From an uncultured Allomuricauda sp. (GTDB lineage Bacteria > Bacteroidota > Bacteroidia > Flavobacteriales > Flavobacteriaceae), in the NCBI RefSeq assembly GCF_947495325.1, contig NZ_CANLYK010000003.1:124001-188000 (forward strand): a DNA stretch of 64,000 nucleotides, written 5' to 3'. The position numbers were made by a program, and so were the translations under genes. The notes beneath the pieces were generated by a model. It made no database searches and was not told the DNA's origin. It worked only from the letters and a program-made list of their open reading frames with translations. Below are positions 45,172 to 53,668 of this stretch, piece after piece (the first letter of the stretch is position 1; every line of letters starts with the position of its first letter).

Positions 45172-45484
45172 CGTTGTTCTGATGGCGGTCATGATCCCGC
45201 TTGGTTTTCAAATCTAACTTTTTGTCGAATGCCTGTTGTAAATCTATTCCTGTCTGATTGGCCAAACAGAGTACAACAAAAAGTACATCTGCCAGCTCTT
45301 CACCTAAATCCTTGGCTTTATCCGATTCTTTTTCGCTTTGTTCTCCGTACCGTCTAGCAATTATTCTGGCCACCTCACCCACTTCTTCGGTAAGTTGTGC
45401 CATATTGGTAAGTTCGTTAAAGTAGCGAACTCCATGATTTTTAATCCAATCGTCAACAGCTTTTTGGGCGTTTTGTATTTTCAT
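45158..45484 (-). CDS. MazG-like nucleotide pyrophosphohydrolase
   Basis: 108 residues, ATG start. All-alpha NTP pyrophosphatase domain. Metal-binding motifs EEVGEVARII (E-x2-E type) and GEELADVLFVVLCLANQ (E-x2-D type). Probably hydrolyses non-canonical NTPs to NMPs (house-cleaning). Overlaps the stop of dtd by one base. Confidence 0.9.
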   Translation of the reverse strand: MKIQNAQKAVDDWIKNHGVRYFNELTNMAQLTEEVGEVARIIARRYGEQSEKESDKAKDLGEELADVLFVVLCLANQTGIDLQQAFDKKLDLKTKRDHDRHQNNEKLK

Positions 45485-45936
45485 TATTCTTTATTTTTAG
45501 TATCTATCAATATAGTAACCGGCCCATCATTTAATAGGTCAACTTTCATATCTGCACCAAAAATCCCTGTTCCTACTTTTTTCTTTAAATCATTTTCAAT
45601 TTGTAGGATGAATTTTTCATATGAAGGAATGGCTACATCAGGTTTTGCCGCTTTTATGTAGGAAGGTCGGTTACCCTTTTTGGTTTGGGCATGCAATGTA
45701 AACTGACTTACTACAATGAGATTTCCATCAATATCTAAGATGGACCGATTCATAACTCCTTCTTCGTCATTAAAAATACGAAGGTTGACTATCTTGTTAG
45801 ACAACCATTCAATATCTTCCTTGGTATCGGCATCTTCTATTCCCAAAAATACAAGCAGGCCTTTTTCTATACTTGAAATAATTTCATGGTCTACCGTTAC
45901 ACTTGCCCTGGAAACTCTTTGTATTACAGCTCTCAA
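45484..45936 (-). CDS. dtd: D-aminoacyl-tRNA deacylase
   Basis: 150 residues, start TTG 45936 directly after the rsgA stop; the family starts MRAVIQRVSRASV. Removes D-amino acids (and glycine mischarged on tRNA-Ala) from tRNA. Signatures SQFTLHAQTKKGNRPSY (with the SQxTL motif) and NDGPVTILIDT (the Gly-Pro motif gives chiral proofreading). Full length. Confidence 0.96.
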   Translation of the reverse strand: MRAVIQRVSRASVTVDHEIISSIEKGLLVFLGIEDADTKEDIEWLSNKIVNLRIFNDEEGVMNRSILDIDGNLIVVSQFTLHAQTKKGNRPSYIKAAKPDVAIPSYEKFILQIENDLKKKVGTGIFGADMKVDLLNDGPVTILIDTKNKE

Positions 45937-46887
45937 CTATCTTTCTTTGTAAATATCCATCCTATAGTTCTCTTCTTCCCCAGTTATCATTTGCACATAA
46001 CTGCGATATCTGCTCCATGAGATTTCATTATTCTCCAAAGCATCTTTAATGGCACATTTGGGCTCATCCAAGTGTAAACAATTATTGAATTTACAATTGG
46101 GTTTTAATCGAAAGAATTCCGGAAAATAATCCCCTATTTCCTCTTTTTCTATGTCTACAATTCCAAAACCTTTTATTCCAGGAGTATCAATAATCCGTGC
46201 ATCAAAGGACAAGTCATACATTTCTGCAAAGGTGGTTGTGTGCTGACCTTGCAAATGTTGATCGGAAATTTGGGCTGTTTTTAATTTTAGTCCGGGTTCC
46301 AGGGCGTTGACCAAAGTAGATTTTCCCACACCTGAATGCCCTGCAAACATGCTTGTTTTGTTCATCATCATTTCCTTCACCAAATGGACATTGTCTCCCT
46401 CCTTTGCAGCAATCTCAATACAAGCATATCCAATTTCTTGATACAATTGAACCAAGTAATTTACTTCAACCATTTCTTCCGGATCATATACATCCATCTT
46501 ATTGAACAAAAGCACTACTGGGATTTCATAGGCTTCGGCCGTAACCAAAAAACGATCTATAAAACTTGTGAAAGTGGGCGGATTATTTAAAGTAACCAAT
46601 AAAAAGACCTGATCTAAATTGGCTGCAATGATATGGGTCTGTTTGGATAGGTTTACTGATTTACGAATGATATAATTCTTTCTTTCTTCTATCCCGGAAA
46701 TTACGGCTACTGTTTCATCTCCAATCTCCTCAAGTTCAAAAACTACATTATCTCCAACAGATACCGGATTGGTGCTTTTGATTCCTTTAATGCGGAACTT
46801 TCCCTTTATACGGCATTCATAAAAACTACCTTCTTCCGACTTAACGGTGTACCAGCTTCCAGTAGATTTATAAACAGTTCCTTTCAC
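45937..46887 (-). CDS. rsgA: Ribosome small-subunit-dependent GTPase RsgA
   Basis: 316 residues, start GTG 46887. Circularly permuted GTPase for late 30S maturation. N-terminal OB-fold, G4 motif LFNKMD before G1 GHSGVGKSTLVNAL and G3 DTPGIKGFG, and a C-terminal zinc domain with C-x4-C...H...C (CKFNNCLHLDEPKCAIK). First gene of a dtd and mazG-like operon. Confidence 0.96.
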   Translation of the reverse strand: MKGTVYKSTGSWYTVKSEEGSFYECRIKGKFRIKGIKSTNPVSVGDNVVFELEEIGDETVAVISGIEERKNYIIRKSVNLSKQTHIIAANLDQVFLLVTLNNPPTFTSFIDRFLVTAEAYEIPVVLLFNKMDVYDPEEMVEVNYLVQLYQEIGYACIEIAAKEGDNVHLVKEMMMNKTSMFAGHSGVGKSTLVNALEPGLKLKTAQISDQHLQGQHTTTFAEMYDLSFDARIIDTPGIKGFGIVDIEKEEIGDYFPEFFRLKPNCKFNNCLHLDEPKCAIKDALENNEISWSRYRSYVQMITGEEENYRMDIYKER

Positions 46888-46983
46888 AATTTGTTAATAT
46901 TTTCACTGCAAAGAAACAATAATCCTATAATTGATTCGTATTATACTGTTAAACAGTTTAATTATTAACCAATCACAATCATT

Positions 46984-47424
46984 ATGAGAAAAATCTTTTT
47001 TATCGCAGTAATAGCCCTAGCTGCAACATTTGAAATGAATGCACAACAGTTTAAGGTTGTTACCAGTGTAGAATCCATTGTTCCTAACGGACTTGGACGT
47101 TCCAGAATTGTAAACGCTCTGGAGGAAAAAGATTACAGGGAATATACCAGTGTGCAAACTGACGAAGACAACACTAGAAACAAATCCAACAGAGGTGAAA
47201 TCCGTGTTAAGAATTTTGAGGAAACCAAATTATTGAACTTTTACAATATTGGTGGTATCCGTTTTCAAAATATTGCTGCCAACGATGCTTTGATTACTTC
47301 TATGATCAATAATATGGTAGCCAACGGATGGGAACTAGCTTTTGTAAACAGCGCCGTAGAAAGTGAAGGCGGTAAAGGTGATGGTAAGGGAATCTTTATT
47401 ACCCGATATATCTTTAAAAAGTAA
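46984..47424 (+). CDS. Small secreted protein, DUF4177-like
   Basis: 146 residues, ATG start. Signal peptide (IFFIAVIALAATFEMNAQ). The end, NNMVANGWELAFVNSAVES with GIFITRYIFKK, resembles the short DUF4177 fold (GWELV...YIFKR), at low certainty. Function unknown. Divergent from rsgA; upstream the palindrome CTGTT-A-AACAG (about 46945-46955) lies near TATAATTG. Confidence 0.7.
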   Translation: MRKIFFIAVIALAATFEMNAQQFKVVTSVESIVPNGLGRSRIVNALEEKDYREYTSVQTDEDNTRNKSNRGEIRVKNFEETKLLNFYNIGGIRFQNIAANDALITSMINNMVANGWELAFVNSAVESEGGKGDGKGIFITRYIFKK

Positions 47425-47443
47425 ACTCCTTATTTTTAAATAC

Positions 47444-47478
47444 AAAAGCCCTTTGAATCATCAAAGGGCTTTTTATTT
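47444..47478. terminator. Bidirectional Rho-independent terminator
   Basis: AAAAGCCCTTTGA (47444-47456) pairs with TCAAAGGGCTTTT (47461-47473), loop 4 nt, then TATTTTA. It lies between the convergent small secreted gene and the GIN-domain gene. Confidence 0.9.
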
Positions 47479-47496
47479 TATTGAAAAAAATAGTGC

Positions 47497-48171
47497 TTAA
47501 TCAACCATGTATACCCTGCCACCCACAAAAGTGTTTTTATTTACCTTTTTAGGCCTACCATAAACATGGACATCTCCTCCCGCTTTTACATTGATATCTA
47601 TCTGTTCCGATGCAAAAACATCAGCTTCCCCACCTGCAGATATTTTAACATCGGTATTTGCTGTTCTTAAGTCCCTGCCTTCAAAAATTCCACCCGTATT
47701 CAAAACTATGGTTTGGTTTTTGGCCAATCCTTGGGCCTCAACTATTCCTCCAGTGACCGCTCTAATATCAGCAAAATCCACATCCATTCCGATATGAATT
47801 TTTGCACCTTCCTGCGCCCTTAGTTTAATTTTGTTTTTCTTCACCATTTCATTACATGTTATTCTTGCACCTTCATTTGCATCTATAACATCAAGAGAGG
47901 TATAATACACCTCGATAAATGTATCCTCCCCCGTAAATTTTTTATCCAATTGCATACGCAATTTTAAAACCCCATCCTTATTTGCCCACTGAATATCATC
48001 AACATTTCTCCCCTTAATTAAAATTTTATCTTCATCTGACTGAATTAAATTCACTTCGATCAAATCAAAAACTTTGATTTCATAAAAGTCACCAACTTCA
48101 GTATCAATTATGCGTTGGGAAAATATAGCTGTTGAAATCAAAAAAAGGCCTAGTGTAAATATTTTTTTCAT
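47497..48171 (-). CDS. DUF2807 head GIN-domain protein
   Basis: 224 residues, ATG start. Signal peptide (IFTLGLFLISTAIFSQ), then a right-handed beta-helix-like DUF2807 (head GIN) domain, with repeats DFYEIKVFDLIEVNLIQSD, EGARITCNEMVKKNKIKL and GGIVEAQGLAKNQTIVL in parts. Putative surface or adhesin-type protein; function not established. A second, diverged member is at 57923-58675. Confidence 0.85.
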   Translation of the reverse strand: MKKIFTLGLFLISTAIFSQRIIDTEVGDFYEIKVFDLIEVNLIQSDEDKILIKGRNVDDIQWANKDGVLKLRMQLDKKFTGEDTFIEVYYTSLDVIDANEGARITCNEMVKKNKIKLRAQEGAKIHIGMDVDFADIRAVTGGIVEAQGLAKNQTIVLNTGGIFEGRDLRTANTDVKISAGGEADVFASEQIDINVKAGGDVHVYGRPKKVNKNTFVGGRVYMVD

Positions 48172-48225
48172 GATAGTATTTTTTACTCCTTAAAGATGGC
48201 ACTTTTGTAAAATTGTTACACTTAT

Positions 48226-48280
48226 AAACGAAAAATGTCATTTTAATCATGAAGTTTTATCTCCAAGTTAAAATGACATT
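48226..48280 (-). terminator. Rho-independent terminator of the aromatic operon
   Basis: AATGTCATTTTAA (48234-48246) and TTAAAATGACATT (48268-48280) are perfect 13-bp inverted copies. On the minus strand they are followed by TTTTTCGTTT. It ends the transcript that starts before pheA, about 215 bp after the last gene. Confidence 0.75.
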
Positions 48281-48494
48281 CGTCTTAACCCGTTATACAT
48301 TTTGAGTTGGGTTATTTCAAAAAACCGTCAGTTAGAGTTTTTTCCAAAGGAAAAAGTATCGAAAACAAGGTTTTTTGTCATTGAAAATTCTATTCTCGAT
48401 ACTATTTTTCTTGGTCTTGCCAAGCAAAATTACTCGAATTGACGAATTTTCATCAAATTGCACAAAAGGTTAATCTTAGTTATTTAACTGCGAA
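48281..48494. other. Non-coding region after the DAHP synthase gene
   Basis: About 210 bp without a gene. A second terminator-like hairpin, AGTATCGA/TCGATACT (about 48355-48410, long loop) with a T5 tail on the minus strand, lies before the stronger one at 48226-48280, so termination may be in tandem. The long loop makes it weaker. Confidence 0.45.
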
Positions 48495-49577
48495 TTATGC
48501 GTTGATAATCTTCTCTTGGTGATTAATGGATTCTTGATGAACCGCTTTGAACATACGCAAAACAAATTCCTCACTTAACCCTTTGGATTCACCTTCAAGA
48601 ATCATAGCTCCCAATATTTGATTCCACCTATTTGATTGAAGCACCGCGACATTTTTCTGCTTTTTAAGCGCTCCAATACTATCGGAAATTTTCATCCGTT
48701 TTCCCAAGGTATCAATTAATTGACTATCAATCACATCAATTTGAGCCCTTAGGTTACTTAGCTTAGCATTGTATTCAGCTTCTTCGTCCGTTTCTTTACG
48801 AATTTTTAAATCTTCCATGATTTGAATCAGTCTTTTTGGAGTTACCTGCTGTGCCGCATCACTCCACGCATTGTCAGGATCAAAATGTGTTTCTATCATT
48901 AGGCCATCAAAATTCAAATCCAAGGCCGTTTGCGAAACATCAAAAATCATATCACGTTTACCGGTAATATGTGAAGGGTCGTTAATCAGTGGTAAATCTG
49001 GAAATCTGTTTTGAAATTCAATAGCCAACTGCCATTCCGGAATGTTACGATACTTGGTTTTTTCATAGGTGGAAAACCCTCTATGAATAGCTCCCAATTT
49101 TTTAATTCCAGCCGTATGAAGACGCTCTATCCCTCCCAACCATAACGATAAATCGGGATTAACAGGGTTCTTTACCAATACTATTTTATCTGTTCCTTCC
49201 AAAGCATCTGCCAATTCCTGCATTATAAAAGGACTAACCGTGGAGCGTGCCCCAATCCATAACAAATCTATATCATGCTCCAATGCCAAATCAACATGGG
49301 CTTTATTTGCCACTTCCGTGGCTGTTTTTAAACCAGTTTCTTCTTTGACCCGCTGTAACCATTTTAGACCAAGTGCACCGACTCCCTCAAAATTACCTGG
49401 GCGGGTTCTTGGTTTCCATATACCCGCACGGTAATAATTAACATCGGTATCCTTTAATTCATGGGCAATTTTTAATACTTGGTCTTCTGTCTCCGCACTA
49501 CATGGTCCTGCTATTACCAAAGGATGTGGCAAAGCCATATCATCTAACCATGTTCTCATTTCTTTTGAATTTTCCAT
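48495..49577 (-). CDS. Bifunctional DAHP synthase / chorismate mutase
   Basis: 360 residues, ATG start. N-terminal DAHP synthase domain (about 1-265) of the type I-beta/KDO8P-like kind (GPCSAETEDQ, WKPRTRPGNFEG, NDPSHITGKRD) followed by an AroQ-type chorismate mutase (about 270-360, LRAIDxIDxQLI form: NLRAQIDVIDSQLIDTLGKR). It catalyses the first shikimate step and the branch step from chorismate to prephenate in one protein, so the mutase domain can act as a regulatory unit. Last gene of the pheA operon. Confidence 0.95.
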   Translation of the reverse strand: MENSKEMRTWLDDMALPHPLVIAGPCSAETEDQVLKIAHELKDTDVNYYRAGIWKPRTRPGNFEGVGALGLKWLQRVKEETGLKTATEVANKAHVDLALEHDIDLLWIGARSTVSPFIMQELADALEGTDKIVLVKNPVNPDLSLWLGGIERLHTAGIKKLGAIHRGFSTYEKTKYRNIPEWQLAIEFQNRFPDLPLINDPSHITGKRDMIFDVSQTALDLNFDGLMIETHFDPDNAWSDAAQQVTPKRLIQIMEDLKIRKETDEEAEYNAKLSNLRAQIDVIDSQLIDTLGKRMKISDSIGALKKQKNVAVLQSNRWNQILGAMILEGESKGLSEEFVLRMFKAVHQESINHQEKIINA

Positions 49578-49586
49578 AGATATGCT

Positions 49587-50447
49587 CTAATTTTTCGTAA
49601 GTGGTATTCCGTTTAATATTTGTTTTATTTTATTGGTATTATTCATTTCGTTATAGATTCCTTCAAAATCATTTGCTTCTATCATTTTTTTGAAGGACTC
49701 CAAATTTTGGATGTACTCCTGCAATGTCTCCACTACATTCTCTTTATTCTGCTCAAAAATAGGCGTCCACATATCAGGAGAGCTTTTTGCCAACCGCACG
49801 GTACTCTCAAAACCACTCCCCGCCATGTCAAAAATATCACGCTCATTTTTTTCTTTCTCAATTACTGTCTTTCCCAACATAAATGAACTGATATGTGATA
49901 AATGCGATACGTAGGCTATATGCTTATCATGTGCATCTGGTTTCATATAACGGATTCGCATACCTATTTTTTGAAATAATTCCAATGCCTTTTCCTGGAG
50001 CTTAAAAGCAGTTTCCTCTACCTCACAAATAATATTGGTCTTTCCTTCATACAATCCATTGATTGCTGCGGATGGACCTGAAAATTCTGTCCCTGATATT
50101 GGGTGGCATGCTAAAAAGTTTCTACGTTTTGGATGATTTGCAACAGCTTGGCAAATGAATCTTTTTGTGGAGCCCGCATCAATCACTACAGTCTCATCTC
50201 CAACTTTATTTAGAATATTGGGCAATTCTTGAACTAAAACATCAACAGGAATACTTACGATTACGATATCCGCATTGGCCAAAGATTCTTGGTCACCTTT
50301 TTCATCAATAATCCCCAACTTTATAGCTTCATCCAAATGGGAAGTATTTTTATCTATTCCCAAAACAGATACCTCACCATACAATCGTTTGACATCCTTT
50401 GCAAAGGACCCCCCTATCAACCCAACACCAATGACAACTACTTTCAT
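49587..50447 (-). CDS. tyrA: Prephenate dehydrogenase
   Basis: 286 residues, ATG start. NAD-dependent oxidative decarboxylation of prephenate to 4-hydroxyphenylpyruvate (tyrosine branch). N-terminal Rossmann loop GVGLIGGSFAKDV (about 7-19), VDVLV, GSTKR, ACHPISGTEFSGP, and helical dimer domain (HIAYVSHLSHISSFML, with the catalytic His). No mutase or ACT domain attached, so any feedback lies elsewhere. Confidence 0.94.
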   Translation of the reverse strand: MKVVVIGVGLIGGSFAKDVKRLYGEVSVLGIDKNTSHLDEAIKLGIIDEKGDQESLANADIVIVSIPVDVLVQELPNILNKVGDETVVIDAGSTKRFICQAVANHPKRRNFLACHPISGTEFSGPSAAINGLYEGKTNIICEVEETAFKLQEKALELFQKIGMRIRYMKPDAHDKHIAYVSHLSHISSFMLGKTVIEKEKNERDIFDMAGSGFESTVRLAKSSPDMWTPIFEQNKENVVETLQEYIQNLESFKKMIEANDFEGIYNEMNNTNKIKQILNGIPLTKN

Positions 50448-50450
50448 TTT

Positions 50451-51593
50451 TTAAAATCTTTGGATGGCCTCTTTAATTTTTTCTTCTTTTACACAGAGTG
50501 AAAAGCGGATATACCCTTCCCCATTACTTCCAAAAATGGTTCCAGGCGCTATGAAAATGTTCTTCTCATATAACAATTCATCAATAAATTCCTCTGAGGT
50601 TCTGGCCCCTTTTGGCAATTTTGCCCAAACAAACATACCTGCAGTATTGTCATCATAGGTTGCTCCAATTTTATCAACCAGTTCAAACATAAGTTCTCTC
50701 CTGCGTTCATAAACCTCATCTAAATCATTGAACCAATCCGAACCGCTTTGTAAGGCAGTTATTGCTCCTTTCTGGATTCCGTAAAACATACCGGAATCCA
50801 TATTGCTCTTTATCTTCAAAACTGCTGTAATATGCTCTGCACTGCCCAATACCATTCCTACGCGCCACCCTGCCATATTAAAGGTTTTGCTCAACGAATT
50901 CAACTCCAACGCCACTTCTTTTGCTCCTTCCACTTGCAAAATACTGGTTGGATTATCGTTCAAAACAAAACTATATGGGTTATCATTGATTATCAGTACG
51001 TCATTGGCTTTTGCAAATGCAATGAGCTCCTGCATTTTGGTTTCATTGATTCTGGCTCCGGTAGGCATGTTGGGATAACTTATCCACATTAGTTTTACCC
51101 TTGATAGATCCATTTGCTTCAATGCGTTCATATCTGGAAGCCAGCCGTTCTCTGCAGTTAAATCATACATTACCGGTTTTGCACCTACTAAATTTGTTAC
51201 CGAGGTATATGTGGGATAGCCAGGATTGGGTATCAAAACCTCATCACCAACATTTAAAAAAGCCAAACTTATGTGCATAATGCCTTCCTTTGAACCCATA
51301 AGTGGCAGAAGTTCATTGGTAGGATTCACATGCACATTAAAACGTGATGCATAAAAATCTGCCATCGCTTTACGAAGTTCAGGCAAGCCCTGATAACTTT
51401 GGTATTGGTGCGCCTTACTATCTTCCAATACATTCTGCAAAGTACTGATTGCCTCTTTTGATGGTGGCAAGTCAGGACTACCAATGCCCATATTGATAAT
51501 GGGTCTACCTTCATCCATAAGGCTACGTACTTCCCTTAGTTTTTTTGAGAAGTAGTATTCTTGAACCGACTGTAATCTGTCTGCAGCAATCAT
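50451..51593 (-). CDS. PLP-dependent aminotransferase (aromatic pathway)
   Basis: 380 residues, ATG start, overlapping the pheA stop by one base (TAATG). Fold type I aspartate/aromatic aminotransferase. PLP-Lys in SLSKTFNMAGWRVG, NPGYPTY, YPNMPTGA, NDNPYSF and the end GEGYIRFSL. Between pheA and tyrA it most likely transaminates phenylpyruvate and 4-hydroxyphenylpyruvate, or prephenate to arogenate (inference). Annotations such as DapL or AspC would be guesses. Confidence 0.9.
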   Translation of the reverse strand: MIAADRLQSVQEYYFSKKLREVRSLMDEGRPIINMGIGSPDLPPSKEAISTLQNVLEDSKAHQYQSYQGLPELRKAMADFYASRFNVHVNPTNELLPLMGSKEGIMHISLAFLNVGDEVLIPNPGYPTYTSVTNLVGAKPVMYDLTAENGWLPDMNALKQMDLSRVKLMWISYPNMPTGARINETKMQELIAFAKANDVLIINDNPYSFVLNDNPTSILQVEGAKEVALELNSLSKTFNMAGWRVGMVLGSAEHITAVLKIKSNMDSGMFYGIQKGAITALQSGSDWFNDLDEVYERRRELMFELVDKIGATYDDNTAGMFVWAKLPKGARTSEEFIDELLYEKNIFIAPGTIFGSNGEGYIRFSLCVKEEKIKEAIQRF

Positions 51594-52420
51594 TACCTAA
51601 GTGCATTTTTATATTCCCCTAAAACCCTAAAATCTTCTGCCATGATTTCCAAAAGTGACTTTGCTTTTTTAAAATGCCCATATATATCAAAAGTTACATC
51701 CACAAAAAAGGCATACTTCCATGGTGTTTCAATTACGGGAAGTGACTGAATCTTTGTCAAACTCAAATTACAATCGCTCATAACATTCAATACTGTTGCC
51801 AAACTTCCTCGCTTATGATCTGTGATAAATCGTAAAGAGGCCTTATTAATTTCTTCCTCCGGTAGGACTTTGTTCTGTTTTTTTAAAATGATAAAACGTG
51901 TCGAATTATTCTTTATAGTTTGAATATCAGAAGCAATAATATCCAAATTATACAAATCTGCCGCAACTTTAGGAGCAATTGCAGCAATCTTAGTTAACTG
52001 ACCATCTTTAATACGTTTAGCCGTTTCAGCGGTATCCACATCTTCCACCAGTTTAATGCCAGGGTGCTTCTTAAAGAACTCTTTACATTGCAACAACGCC
52101 ATGGGATGGGAATGTACCTCTTTAATATTCTCAAGTGAGTTTCCTTTTAGCACCATTAAATTATGGTGGATACTAAGATAGTGCTCCCCAATAATGTGCA
52201 TATTATTGTGATATACAAGATTGTAATTGGGAATTATAGATCCTGCAATAGAATTTTCAATAGCCATGATTCCTTTATCTGCCTTACCATTTGATAAATG
52301 ATCTATGATGGCATCAAAAGAGAGGCACTCGAGCAAGTCTATATCATCACCGTAAAAATCCTTTGCTACTTGGTGATGGTTAGATCCCTTAATTCCTTGT
52401 ATGGCTACTTTTAAACTCAT
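51593..52420 (-). CDS. pheA: Prephenate dehydratase
   Basis: 275 residues, ATG start 52420, three bases after the attenuator T run. Prephenate to phenylpyruvate (Phe branch). Catalytic domain (about 1-180) with AIENSIAGSI and the TRF motif in NNSTRFIILKK; C-terminal ACT domain (about 195-270, LATVLNVMSDCNLSLTKIQS, IETPWKYAFFVD in parts), the site of Phe feedback. No mutase domain; that is on the downstream DAHP synthase. First gene of a four-gene operon regulated in the leader. Confidence 0.95.
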   Translation of the reverse strand: MSLKVAIQGIKGSNHHQVAKDFYGDDIDLLECLSFDAIIDHLSNGKADKGIMAIENSIAGSIIPNYNLVYHNNMHIIGEHYLSIHHNLMVLKGNSLENIKEVHSHPMALLQCKEFFKKHPGIKLVEDVDTAETAKRIKDGQLTKIAAIAPKVAADLYNLDIIASDIQTIKNNSTRFIILKKQNKVLPEEEINKASLRFITDHKRGSLATVLNVMSDCNLSLTKIQSLPVIETPWKYAFFVDVTFDIYGHFKKAKSLLEIMAEDFRVLGEYKNALR

Positions 52421-52423
52421 CGC

Positions 52424-52455
52424 AAAAAAAAAGTCCCGATTTTTATCGGGACTTT
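52424..52455 (-). terminator. Attenuator terminator in the pheA leader
   Basis: AAAGTCCCGAT (52455-52445) pairs with ATCGGGACTTT (52440-52430) around AAAA, and nine T follow (52432-52424, overlapping the arm). It stands between the leader peptide and pheA and ends only three bases from the pheA ATG. It can act only as a conditional terminator, since the operon lies beyond it. Confidence 0.9.
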
Positions 52456-52495
52456 CGTTGTTTTATATACTTCATGCATATCTAGAACAGTCCCG
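52447..52495 (-). promoter_or_regulatory. Antiterminator pairing of the pheA leader
   Basis: CGGGACT at 52495-52489 is the same 7-mer as the terminator's descending arm (52438-52432) and is complementary to AGTCCCG at 52453-52447. It can pair with the ascending arm and stop terminator formation. TCTGGAAC (52537-52530) can pair with GTTCTAGA (52488-52481; one G-U), giving a protector hairpin. Together they give the 1:2, 2:3, 3:4 logic of ribosome-mediated attenuation. Confidence 0.75.
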
Positions 52496-52553
52496 TACCT
52501 CCCTTAAAAAAGAAGTAAAAATAAAAACCGTTCCAGAAATACGTTTTTGTCAT
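52482..52553 (-). CDS. Aromatic leader peptide of the pheA operon
   Basis: A 23-codon frame with ATG at 52553 and TAG at 52484-52482. It begins MTKTYFWNG and goes on FYFYFFF, then KGGTGLF. Eleven residues are aromatic: seven Phe, three Tyr, one Trp. Phe codons are TTT or TTC. The run of seven Phe/Tyr codons (codons 10-16) is the expected place for ribosomes to stall when charged Phe- or Tyr-tRNA is short. The stop codon lies in the protector arm. It overlaps no other gene and lies between a promoter-like sequence and the pheA attenuator. Confidence 0.85.
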   Translation of the reverse strand: MTKTYFWNGFYFYFFFKGGTGLF

Positions 52554-52570
52554 TTTGTTATAAATCGTGG

Positions 52571-52599
52571 CTAAGATAGGTATTCAATTGAAAAACAAA
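52571..52599 (-). promoter_or_regulatory. Promoter of the pheA leader and operon
   Basis: On the minus strand TTTG (52599-52596), 17 bp, then TATCTTAG (52578-52571), 7 of 8 matches to TAnnTTTG. Spacing fits the Bacteroidota consensus. It gives a start near 52564 and a short untranslated stretch before the leader peptide ATG. Confidence 0.6.
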
Positions 52600-52748
52600 A
52601 GCTAATCTTTGAATTTTTTTGATTTTTAGCGAATTTTTAAAATCTATTGCATATTACTTTGAAGAAGTGGCTTTTTTTTAAGGATTTAAAATATTGAGAC
52701 TTTCGCCAATGGAACTATATTTTAAGTTTTTTCATTGTTCTAAAACCG

Positions 52749-52756
52749 TATTTTTG
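52749..52756 (+). promoter_or_regulatory. -7 promoter element of gldA
   Basis: TATTTTTG is an exact TAnnTTTG match, 18 bp before the gldA ATG. No clear -33 element is seen. Confidence 0.55.
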
Positions 52757-52774
52757 AGGTTGAAACTTTAAATT

Positions 52775-53668
52775 ATGTCCATTACCGTCAACAACATCAC
52801 CAAAAGTTTTGGAAACCAGAAGGCACTGAACAATGTCTCCTTTTCTATAGAAAAAGGGGAAATTGTTGGTTTTTTAGGTCCAAATGGAGCAGGAAAGTCT
52901 ACAATGATGCGTGTTTTGACAACATATTACAAGGCAGATGAAGGAAACGCAGCAGTAAACGGATTTGATGTGGAAAAAACCAAGCGCCAAGTTCAACAAA
53001 GTATTGGTTATTTACCTGAACATAATCCACTGTACTTGGAAATGTACGTAAAGGAATATTTGGCATTTAATGCCGATGTTTATAAAGTTTCAAACAAACG
53101 AATTATTGAAGTAATAGAACAAACAGGGCTTACACCTGAAGCTCACAAAAAAATTGGACAGCTTTCCAAAGGCTACCGCCAGAGGGTTGGTTTGGCCGCT
53201 GCCTTGTTGCACGATCCCGAGGTTTTGATTCTTGATGAGCCTACAACGGGACTTGACCCAAATCAATTAGTGGAGATTAGAAAACTCATAAGGAAAATTG
53301 GCAAAGAGAAGACGATACTACTTTCTACACACATTATGAAGGAAGTTGAAGCTGTATGTGATCGCGTCATTATAATCAATAAAGGGGAATTGGTTGCGGA
53401 TAAAAAGTTGGAAGACCTTCGTGAGGTTGAACAACAGATTATAGAGGTAGAGTTTGATTATAGGGTTGAAGAAGTTTTATTGAAGAAACTACCCAACGTA
53501 TCCCAAGTAAAAAATACGGGAGGCTTTGTTTATGAAATCACCTTTAACACATCAAAAGACATGAGGCCTGCTGTTTTTGATTTTGCACATGACAATCAAC
53601 TCAAAACATTGCAATTGAGTAAAAAGAATAAAAATCTTGAGAGTTTGTTTACTGAGTTGACAAGCTAG
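52775..53668 (+). CDS. gldA: Gliding-motility ABC transporter ATPase GldA
   Basis: 297 residues, ATG start. ATP-binding subunit of the GldAFG ABC transporter linked to gliding. Walker A GPNGAGKST (about 34-42), signature LSKGYRQRVGLAAALL, Walker B VLILDEPTTGLDP and switch His in LSTHIM. The C-terminal part (VEFDYRVEEVLLKKLPNV) is GldA-like. gldF and gldG are not in the window. It stands alone and its end overlaps the stop of the next, opposite gene by 4 bp. Confidence 0.92.
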   Translation: MSITVNNITKSFGNQKALNNVSFSIEKGEIVGFLGPNGAGKSTMMRVLTTYYKADEGNAAVNGFDVEKTKRQVQQSIGYLPEHNPLYLEMYVKEYLAFNADVYKVSNKRIIEVIEQTGLTPEAHKKIGQLSKGYRQRVGLAAALLHDPEVLILDEPTTGLDPNQLVEIRKLIRKIGKEKTILLSTHIMKEVEAVCDRVIIINKGELVADKKLEDLREVEQQIIEVEFDYRVEEVLLKKLPNVSQVKNTGGFVYEITFNTSKDMRPAVFDFAHDNQLKTLQLSKKNKNLESLFTELTS

